From: an uncultured Sphingobium sp.
GTDB lineage: Bacteria; Pseudomonadota; Alphaproteobacteria; Sphingomonadales; Sphingomonadaceae
DNA length: 5,778 nt
Direction of reading: 5' to 3'
Assembly: GCA_946479185.1 (NCBI GenBank)
Contig: CAMLFF010000212.1
Span: forward strand, 1-5,778
Part shown: positions 1 to 5,778 of the stretch, in pieces
How positions within the stretch are numbered: position 1 is the stretch's first letter
Layout: each line of letters begins with the position of its first letter
Translations under genes and position numbers: made by a program
Notes under the pieces: model-generated
What the model was told of the DNA's origin: nothing
What the model saw: only the letters and a program-made list of their open reading frames with translations
The model's database searches: none

Positions 1-1207
1 CAACCAGCCCGCCAACAAGCGTGCCATTGATGCGGATATATTGCAGATCGCGCCCAACCGCATTTTCGAGGCGGTCGGTAATTGTCTGCGCATCCCAGCC
101 ACGCACCGTCTCGGAGACCAGCTTGACGATGCCGCCGCCATAGCGTGCAGCCGTGCCAGCGGCCACACGGCGGGCGAAGCGGTTGACCATATGCTTGAGT
201 GCCGGATCGTCCCGCAGCGTCTCGCCAATCTGGCGCACAGCCTCGCCCAGGCGCCCGGCAAGCGCAGCCTGCGGATCGCGCGCGGCGCGGAGCATGCTGG
301 CGCGCGCGGCCTGCCAGATGCCATCGAGCCAGCGCTGCATGGCGGGATTGGCGACCATCTCGTCGCGGATGCGGTCCACGCGCGCCTGCATCTTGGGGTC
401 ATGTTGCAGGTCATGCGCCAGCGTCGCCAGCCCCTCCTCAACCTTCATACGCAGCGTGTGGTCGGGATCATCCGCCGCTTCATTGAGCAGCTTGTCTAGC
501 CCCTCGATCAGCTTGGTCGCAAGCTTCTCGTCCAGCCCGGTGAAGCGCATGATGCTGCCCGAGCGCTCATGCACGATCTGCTGGATGAGCGGACGATTGG
601 CCTCCAGCGTGCGGGCCGCCCAGCGAATGAGCGTATCCATCACCGGCTGATGGCGCCCGTCCTTCATTGCAGCGGCAAGCAATTGCCCGAGCAAAGGCGC
701 GGCGTTGAGCTGGCTGATCCGCTGCACCAGCGCACCCTTGATCATGCCGCCCAGCCGCTCATCGTCCAGCGCTTCAAGGCTGTCCGCCAGCAAGCGCGAG
801 GCGCCGCGACGCAGGCGATCATCGGCAGCAGGTGGCGCGGCCAACACGCGCCCGGCAGCGCCCGCAACATCGAGCGGCATCATGCGGCGAGCAATCACAG
901 CAGGCGTTAGGAAATTATCGCGCAGGAAAGAGGCGAGCGTGTCGCCAATGCGATCCTTGTTACGCGGAATGATCGCCGTGTGCGGGATCGGCAGGCCGAG
1001 TGGATGGCGGAACAGCGCCGTCACCGCGAACCAGTCGGCGAGGCCGCCGACCATCGCCGCCTCGGCAAATGAGCGCACAAAGCCGATGGCGGGGTGCAGC
1101 CCCTCCGTGCTGCGCGCGATCACATAACAGATCGCCATGAGCACAAGCAGCCCGGTCGCGACAAGACGCATCTGCCGCACGCCGCCATTGACTGCTATCT
1201 TCACCAT
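1..1207 (-). CDS. DUF445 family (YjiN-like) inner-membrane protein, 3' end cut off by the window edge
   Basis: The frame reads from an ATG at 1207-1205 to the left edge without a stop, giving 402 visible residues. The N-terminus has a hydrophobic segment at about residues 14-31 (RLVATGLLVLMAICYVIAR), then the hallmark DUF445 block at about 48-100: FAEAAMVGGLADWFAVTALF, followed by RHPLGLPIPHTAIIPRNKDRIG and FLRDNFL. The middle is long, charged and probably helical. The last visible residues (INGTLVGGLV) look like the start of the C-terminal membrane helix usual in this family, so probably only some tens of residues are missing. E. coli YjiN is about 426 aa, which fits. The family is membrane-anchored with no established biochemical role. 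The start is not certain: the upstream AAGAG lies only 4 nt from the ATG; codon 2 is GTG and codon 13 is another ATG (1171-1169), just before the hydrophobic segment. The gene lies 101 bp downstream of the permease in the same orientation. Family assignment is firm; start and function are not. Confidence 0.9.
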   Translation of the reverse strand, partial: MVKIAVNGGVRQMRLVATGLLVLMAICYVIARSTEGLHPAIGFVRSFAEAAMVGGLADWFAVTALFRHPLGLPIPHTAIIPRNKDRIGDTLASFLRDNFLTPAVIARRMMPLDVAGAAGRVLAAPPAADDRLRRGASRLLADSLEALDDERLGGMIKGALVQRISQLNAAPLLGQLLAAAMKDGRHQPVMDTLIRWAARTLEANRPLIQQIVHERSGSIMRFTGLDEKLATKLIEGLDKLLNEAADDPDHTLRMKVEEGLATLAHDLQHDPKMQARVDRIRDEMVANPAMQRWLDGIWQAARASMLRAARDPQAALAGRLGEAVRQIGETLRDDPALKHMVNRFARRVAAGTAARYGGGIVKLVSETVRGWDAQTITDRLENAVGRDLQYIRINGTLVGGLV

Positions 1208-1308
1208 GATGCTCTTATGCCTGCCATGCAGCCCCGGTTCGCCGTGATGCGAGCATGGCGCGCGCATCCAATGCTGACAAGTCTGCTCGGCCGCTATCGG
1301 TTCCCGGC
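1208..1308 (-). other. Intergenic gap between permease and DUF445 gene, with a small inverted repeat
   Basis: This 101-bp stretch separates the permease stop from the DUF445 start. It contains one perfect 6-bp inverted repeat (GATGCG at 1246-1251 and CGCATC at 1263-1268, 11-nt loop), but no T-run follows it on either strand, so it is not a convincing intrinsic terminator. On the minus strand a TTGTCA occurs with CATGCT 17 nt further on, which matches the -10 consensus poorly. I therefore cannot say whether the DUF445 gene has its own promoter or is transcribed by read-through from the pump genes. Confidence 0.35.
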
Positions 1309-4300
1309 TTATTCGGCGGGATGGGGTGCAGGCCCCTCGCCCTTGCCATCATAAGTGAGCAAGCGACGGCGCAGCCACGGCCCGACGCGCTTCTCCACGC
1401 CGTCGGCAAGGCTGAACGCAGCAGGCACGATCGCGAGCGTGAGCAGCGTGGAAAGCACAAGGCCGCCAATCACGGTGATGCCCATCGGCGAGCGCCACGC
1501 GCCATCACCGGTGAGCGAAAGCGCGGTGGGAATCATACCTGCCGTCATCGCGACGGTGGTCATTACGATCGGCTGCGCACGCTTGTGCCCCGCTTCCATG
1601 ATCGCCTCGAACTTGGGTATCCCGCGCTCCATCTCTTCCAGCGCAAAGTCGATGAGCAGAATGGAGTTTTTGCCGACGATGCCGAGCAGCATCAGCAGCC
1701 CGATATATACCGGCAGCGAGATGGGCTGACCGAGCAACAGCAGGAACAGCAGGCCGCCCAACGGCGCCAACGCAAGCGAGCACATGTTCACCAGCGGCGA
1801 GATGAAGCGCTTGTAGAGCAGCACGAGCACCGCAAACACGAGCAATACGCCCGATCCCACAGCGATGATGAAATTGTCGATCAACTCCTGCTGCCAGCGA
1901 TCGCTACCGACAGGCGCATTGGTCACGCCTGCGGGCAGGTTCTTCATGGTCGGCAACGCGTTGATCTTTTCCATTACCGGGCCTTTGACCGCCCCGCGCG
2001 CAAGATCCGCACCCACGAAAATGCGGCGCTGCTGGGCATAGCGCTCGATGGACGTTGGCCCGGCCCCGAAGGTGATTTCCGCAACGCGGCTGAGCGGCAC
2101 GGAGCCACCTGCGCCCGTGGGCACCGGCAGATTTTCGATGGTCGAGAGATCGCGGCGTGAACTTTCAGGCAGCATCACCCGGATCGGCACCTGACGATCC
2201 GAGAGGGAGAATCTCGCGCTGTTCTGGTCGATTTCGCCGAGCGTCGCGATGCGGATCGTCTGGCTGAGTTCGGATGTCGTCACGCCGAGCTGAGCGGCAA
2301 GGTCCAACCGGGGTTTGATGATGAGTTCGGGCCGCTGCATGTCCGCATCGACGCGCGGTGCGACAGCCTCGGGGATACTCTTCATCTCCTCGGCCAGCTT
2401 GGCGGCAGTCTGTTCCAGCAATATGGGGTCCGACCCGGAGAGCATGACGGAAATATCGCGCCCGGTGCCAAACCCGCCCTGCTGCGAGGCGAAACTCACC
2501 CGCGCATCGGGTATCTCGGCAAGGCGCGGCGCGAGATCACGCTCCAGATCAATGCTGGTGCGCGCGCGGTTTTTCTTGAGCGTGATGAAGATGCGCCCTT
2601 CGCCCTCACCCACATTCGCCATCGCTGTGTCGACCTCGGGCTGCTGATAGAGCAGCGCAGAGATGCCGTCGGCAATCTGCTCGGTCTGGCGCAACGTCGT
2701 GCCCGGCACCGCCTCGATATTGATCCGGCTGAAATCATTATCCTGATTGGGCTCGAACTGCTGCGGCATCGTCGCCAGCAGCGCGATAGTCAGCGCGAAA
2801 GCGCCGATGCCAAAGCCCATCATCCACACGCGATGATCGAGCAGGCGTGCGCGGATGCGGCGGATATACCCGCCACCCTTGGCGACCGCCTTGGCCTTGC
2901 GATCATCCAGCGCCCAGGCGAGCAGGCCCATATAGCGGTCCATCAGCCAGCCTTCGCCATGCTTTGCCTCGCCATGCGGCTGCAGGAAATAGGCGGCAAG
3001 CAACGGCGTGATCATGCGCGCCACGGCCAGACTGATCAGCACGGAAATCACGACCGTAAAGCCGAAATTCTTGAAGAATTGCCCCGAGATGCCCGGCATG
3101 AGGCCCACGGGCAGGAACACTGCGACGATCGAAAAGGTGGTCGCAACCACGGCAAGACCAATTTCGTCCGCAGCGTCAATCGACGCCTGAAAGGCGGATT
3201 TTCCCATGCGCATGTGGCGCACGATATTCTCGATCTCCACGATGGCGTCATCGACCAGCACACCGGCCACCAGACCCAAAGCGAGCAGTGACAGGAAGTT
3301 GAGGTTGAAGCCCATCAATTCCATGAAGAAGAAGGTCGGGATCGCGGAGAGCGGAATGGCGATGGCGCTGATGAGCGTGGCGCGCCAATCCCGCAGGAAG
3401 ATGAACACCACGATGACAGCCAGCACTGCGCCCTCGATGAGGGCATGCATGGAGCTGTTATACTGGTTCTTGGTGTAGTTGACGCTGGTGAAGCGCTGAT
3501 AGAATTTCACGCCGGGATTTTCGACTTCCAACTTTTTAAGCGCGACCAGCGTATTATCGAACACGTCCACATCGGACGCGCCCTTTGCGCGCTCGATCGA
3601 GAAGTTGACGACCTGCTTATCCCGCACCTTGGCGAGCCGACGCTGTTCGCCATAGCCATCCGATACGGTCCCAATGTCGGAGAGCAACACGGTGCGACCA
3701 TTGCTGAGAGAAATCTGCGTCTCGCCAAGCTCATAAGCATTGGCCGCATTGCCCAGCACACGCACGGACTGGCGCGACCCGGCAATCTCCGCCTGGCCGC
3801 CAGCGGCGTTCTGATTAACCTGCCGCAGCGTCTGGTTGACCTGCGATGCGGTGACGCCCAGCGCCTGCATCTTTTGCGGATCAAGAATGACACGGATTTC
3901 GCGGTCCACACCACCCGCGCGCTCGACACGAGCCATGCCGGAAATGCCAAGCAGCTGCTTGGCCACGGTATCATCGACGAACCAGCTGAGCTGCTCGATG
4001 GTCATATCCGATGCCTGCACCGAGAAATAGGCAATCTCGGTGTCGCCCACTTCCACCTTGGCGACGAAGGGCTCGAGAATACCATCGGGCAGATCGCTGC
4101 GGATCTGATCGACCGCGTTCTTCACTTCCTGCGTCGCCACGTTCGGATCGATACCGATCTTGAACTGCACGAAGGTCTCGCTGCTGCCTTCCTTGGCAGT
4201 GGACTGGATCTCATCCACGCCATTGATGGCGCGCACGGCCGCTTCCACGCGCTGCGTGATCTGCGTTTCAATCTCGGTCGGCGCAGCGCCGGGCTGCGTG

Positions 4301-4455
4301 ATCTGAACCTGTACGGCGGGGAAATCGATGTCCGGGCTATCGACCACAGGCATTCTGATAAACGCCACGATGCCCGCAAGCAGCAGCGCAGCGAACAGGA
4401 CGATCGGCGGCACCGGATTGCGGATGCTCCAAGCCGAGATATTGCGAAGGCCCAT
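1309..4455 (-). CDS. HAE1-family RND multidrug efflux permease (AcrB/MexB-like, ACR_tran)
   Basis: A 1048-residue protein, close to the length of AcrB (1049). It is an inner-membrane proton/substrate antiporter, expected to work as a trimer with an adaptor and an outer-membrane channel. Layout: TM1 at about 13-33, first periplasmic porter loop to about 337, TM2-TM6 at about 338-491, a cytoplasmic linker, TM7 at about 545-563, second periplasmic loop to about 860, TM8-TM12 at about 861-1016, and a short tail. TM4 carries VDDAIVEIEN with the adjacent Asp pair at D402/D403. TM10 carries GIVGKN with K929. These match the AcrB proton-relay residues D407/D408/K940 and favour a drug-type (HAE1) over a heavy-metal (HME) pump. 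The start at ATG 4455-4453 is chosen because AGGA lies 8 nt upstream and the protein then begins MGLRNISAWSIRNPVPP, typical of the family; an upstream in-frame TTG at 4497 would add 14 basic residues of little merit. It lies 60 bp after the adaptor gene, as expected for an adaptor-permease operon. Substrate cannot be read from the sequence. No frameshift or lost key residue is seen. Confidence 0.96.
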   Translation of the reverse strand: MGLRNISAWSIRNPVPPIVLFAALLLAGIVAFIRMPVVDSPDIDFPAVQVQITQPGAAPTEIETQITQRVEAAVRAINGVDEIQSTAKEGSSETFVQFKIGIDPNVATQEVKNAVDQIRSDLPDGILEPFVAKVEVGDTEIAYFSVQASDMTIEQLSWFVDDTVAKQLLGISGMARVERAGGVDREIRVILDPQKMQALGVTASQVNQTLRQVNQNAAGGQAEIAGSRQSVRVLGNAANAYELGETQISLSNGRTVLLSDIGTVSDGYGEQRRLAKVRDKQVVNFSIERAKGASDVDVFDNTLVALKKLEVENPGVKFYQRFTSVNYTKNQYNSSMHALIEGAVLAVIVVFIFLRDWRATLISAIAIPLSAIPTFFFMELMGFNLNFLSLLALGLVAGVLVDDAIVEIENIVRHMRMGKSAFQASIDAADEIGLAVVATTFSIVAVFLPVGLMPGISGQFFKNFGFTVVISVLISLAVARMITPLLAAYFLQPHGEAKHGEGWLMDRYMGLLAWALDDRKAKAVAKGGGYIRRIRARLLDHRVWMMGFGIGAFALTIALLATMPQQFEPNQDNDFSRINIEAVPGTTLRQTEQIADGISALLYQQPEVDTAMANVGEGEGRIFITLKKNRARTSIDLERDLAPRLAEIPDARVSFASQQGGFGTGRDISVMLSGSDPILLEQTAAKLAEEMKSIPEAVAPRVDADMQRPELIIKPRLDLAAQLGVTTSELSQTIRIATLGEIDQNSARFSLSDRQVPIRVMLPESSRRDLSTIENLPVPTGAGGSVPLSRVAEITFGAGPTSIERYAQQRRIFVGADLARGAVKGPVMEKINALPTMKNLPAGVTNAPVGSDRWQQELIDNFIIAVGSGVLLVFAVLVLLYKRFISPLVNMCSLALAPLGGLLFLLLLGQPISLPVYIGLLMLLGIVGKNSILLIDFALEEMERGIPKFEAIMEAGHKRAQPIVMTTVAMTAGMIPTALSLTGDGAWRSPMGITVIGGLVLSTLLTLAIVPAAFSLADGVEKRVGPWLRRRLLTYDGKGEGPAPHPAE

Positions 4456-4463
4456 CTGGTCTA

Positions 4464-4467
4464 TCCT
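4464..4467 (-). promoter_or_regulatory. Ribosome binding site of the RND permease
   Basis: On the minus strand AGGA (within CAGGAT) sits 8 nt before the ATG at 4455-4453. This is good spacing and selects that ATG over the in-frame TTG at 4497. Confidence 0.7.
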
Positions 4468-4515
4468 GTTTCGTCTGCTATCCCGCCGCCGGACCAAGCC
4501 GACAGCAAGCGCTGC

Positions 4516-5694
4516 TTATTTGCGGGTGCTCGACACGCGTGTCTTCACCGTCTCGCCGGGATTGAGGAACCCGCCAGCGAACAGCACAATTTGCTCGCTT
4601 CCTTCCAGGCCCCGCACGATGGGAATGCCCGCCGCTGATACGGCGCCGGTGGTCACATCACGGCGCGCCACCTTATTATCCTTGCCAACAATATACACGT
4701 AACTGCCCTTGGCATCATTCTGCACGGCCGATTCGGGCAGCACGACAGCATTGATATTTTCCATGGCAATCTCTGCGCTGGCGAAGCCGCCTGCCCGCAG
4801 TGCCTCATTATAAGCGACAGCGATACGCGCCACACCCTGGCGGGTCGTGTCATCGATCACCGGGGATATCTGCCAGACGCGGCCTTCAAAACTCTGCGTG
4901 AGCCCAACCGGCGTGACCTTCGCCACTGTGCCGACCTTCAGCTGAGCCAGCTCATTCTCGGAGAGAGACGCACGCATCTCCATCTCGCCATCGCGCGCAA
5001 TGCGGAACAGCACGCCGCTGCCGCCGGAAACGACCTGACCCGGCTCGACACTGCGCGTCAGCACAAGACCAGCGGCAGGCGCACGAATATCCAGACGACC
5101 GACCTGTGCGCGCTGCTCGTTAAGCTGGGCGATGGCGACATTCACGCGCGCGGCAGCGGCATCGCGCGTCGCGGTGCGCTGATCGATATCGGCGCGTGAT
5201 ACAAAGCCATCGGCAACCAGCGCTTTGGCGCGATCCAGATTATTCTGGGCGAGCTTGGCATCTGCACGCGCGACCTGAACGGCAGCCTGAAGCTGCGCGA
5301 TCTGCTGCGTCTGCACGGAGCGCTCGATGGTGGCGAGAACCTGGCCCGCCTTGACCCAATCGCCCGGCTGAACGGTCACGGAGACGACACGGCCACCCTC
5401 GCCTACGACACTCACCGGCATATCGACCCGCGCGGCGAGCGACCCCGTGGCGTTCGCGATGCGCGTGACGGACTGGCGCTGCGGGATGGAGACGGTGACG
5501 AGCGGAACCTGACTCACCTGCTCGCCCTCATCCGCGCCGCCGCCCGTCATGCGATAGACGGTCAGCGCGATGATGCCGAGCAGCACGATGGCGCCAACGA
5601 TAAGCAAGAGCCGACGACGCTTGCGCCTGCTCTCTTCATCGACTCCCTGATCCGCAGACAGCGTGCCGTATTTCATATTCGCTTCGTAATTCAT
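4516..5694 (-). CDS. RND efflux periplasmic adaptor subunit (membrane fusion protein, HlyD/AcrA-like)
   Basis: A 392-residue adaptor that should bridge the permease encoded next to it and an outer-membrane TolC-like channel. Layout: a cytoplasmic N-terminus of about 28 residues ending in a basic cluster (RRKRRR, 23-28); a single membrane anchor at about 29-47; first lipoyl half-motif at about 93-125 (VGEGGRVVSVTVQPGDWVKAGQ); a short alpha-hairpin with coiled-coil character at about 126-198; second lipoyl half at about 200-235 (LDIRAPAAGLVLTRSVEPGQVV); a beta-barrel at about 237-312; and a membrane-proximal domain to about 388. There is no lipobox cysteine, so it is anchored by the transmembrane helix, unlike AcrA. 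The frame stays open upstream to a TTG at 5766 (416 residues), but that extension would lie on the -10 element and operator, so ATG 5694-5692 is preferred. The SD-like AAGGG is 12 nt from it, rather far; ATG 5676-5674 (residue 7) is a possible alternative. It is the first gene of the adaptor-permease unit. Family call is firm; exact start is moderately sure. Confidence 0.94.
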   Translation of the reverse strand: MNYEANMKYGTLSADQGVDEESRRKRRRLLLIVGAIVLLGIIALTVYRMTGGGADEGEQVSQVPLVTVSIPQRQSVTRIANATGSLAARVDMPVSVVGEGGRVVSVTVQPGDWVKAGQVLATIERSVQTQQIAQLQAAVQVARADAKLAQNNLDRAKALVADGFVSRADIDQRTATRDAAAARVNVAIAQLNEQRAQVGRLDIRAPAAGLVLTRSVEPGQVVSGGSGVLFRIARDGEMEMRASLSENELAQLKVGTVAKVTPVGLTQSFEGRVWQISPVIDDTTRQGVARIAVAYNEALRAGGFASAEIAMENINAVVLPESAVQNDAKGSYVYIVGKDNKVARRDVTTGAVSAAGIPIVRGLEGSEQIVLFAGGFLNPGETVKTRVSSTRK

Positions 5695-5733
5695 GGGTTT
5701 TTGCTGCCCTTGCGCAGATGCGCTCTTCGCCGC

Positions 5734-5759
5734 CAGTGTATTATATGAATAACTCACTG
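5734..5759. promoter_or_regulatory. 26-bp inverted repeat, probable repressor operator of the efflux operon
   Basis: The site has the form CAGTG-N2-TTAT-N4-ATAA-N2-CACTG, centred between 5746 and 5747, with 9 of 13 positions per half-site symmetric. It is AT-rich in a GC-rich region and completely covers the -10 element of the adaptor gene and the spacer before it. Size and symmetry resemble sites bound by TetR/AcrR-type repressors, which often control RND pumps; MarR-type is also possible. The regulator gene is not in the window. The palindrome is seen directly; its role is inferred. Confidence 0.6.
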
Positions 5760-5766
5760 CGGACAA
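5740..5766 (-). promoter_or_regulatory. Putative sigma70-type promoter of the adaptor-permease operon
   Basis: On the minus strand an exact TATAAT lies at 5745-5740, with TTGTCC at 5766-5761 as the best -35 candidate. The 15-nt spacer is shorter than the optimal 17. Transcription would begin near 5733, leaving a leader of about 39 nt before the ATG at 5694. The -10 match is strong; the -35 assignment is weak. Confidence 0.5.
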
Positions 5767-5778
5767 GCTGGATATCGC

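Noticed and set aside
41..1127. Several overlapping plus-strand open frames of 86-165 codons
   Set aside because: All lie opposite the DUF445 gene, whose minus-strand frame gives a clear conserved family motif. The plus-strand products are low-complexity Arg/Ser/Ala-rich.
1246..1268. 6-bp inverted repeat considered as a transcription terminator
   Set aside because: The 11-nt loop is large, the stem short, and there is no T-run after it on either strand.
1255..2160. 301-codon open frame on the plus strand
   Set aside because: Antisense to the permease C-terminal half; very rich in His, Arg and Gln, with no family resemblance. A shadow frame.
4501..4515. Short CAGC-GCTT-GCTG hairpin just after the adaptor stop
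   Set aside because: Only a 4-bp core stem with no T-run; it lies inside an adaptor-permease operon where a terminator is not expected.
3445..4638. 397-codon open frame on the plus strand
   Set aside because: It lies antisense to the permease and the adaptor 3' end, spans their gap, is rich in His/Arg/Leu/Asp without recognisable domains, and is explained by codon bias of the GC-rich genes opposite.
5716..5750. Divergent plus-strand promoter inside the operator region (TATTAT at 5739-5744)
   Set aside because: No acceptable -35 hexamer is found at suitable spacing, and no plus-strand gene start is visible before the window ends.

Overview
The window is GC-rich and carries three genes, all on the minus strand. 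Read in the direction of transcription (from high to low coordinates) they are an RND periplasmic adaptor (membrane fusion protein), a complete HAE1-type RND efflux permease, and a DUF445-family membrane protein cut off by the left edge of the window. The style of the proteins suggests an alphaproteobacterium, most likely a sphingomonad: the adaptor has a non-lipoprotein, basic-anchor N-terminus starting 'MNYEA', and Ala/Arg/Asp-rich usage runs throughout. That placement is an inference from memory of related proteins, not a computed result.

Layout: 5695-5778 is the upstream control region of the adaptor gene. It has an exact TATAAT -10 element inside a 26-bp inverted repeat that looks like a repressor operator. 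4516-5694 is the adaptor. 4456-4515 is a 60-bp gap that holds a good Shine-Dalgarno sequence for the permease. 1309-4455 is the permease. 1208-1308 is a 101-bp gap with a small inverted repeat and no convincing terminator or promoter. 1-1207 is the 5' 402 codons of the DUF445 gene.

How they work together: adaptor and permease form the inner-membrane and periplasmic parts of a tripartite, proton-driven drug or toxic-compound exporter. They are almost certainly co-transcribed from the promoter near 5740. No outer-membrane channel gene is visible here, so the pump either uses a TolC-like partner encoded elsewhere or one outside the window. The DUF445 gene lies in the same orientation downstream and could be read through from the pump operon, but nothing in the sequence ties its function to efflux.

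I see no mobile element, CRISPR array, RNA gene or undescribed system. The most informative non-coding signal is the operator/promoter at 5734-5766, which also settles the adaptor start codon. Long open frames on the plus strand opposite the permease are antisense shadows.
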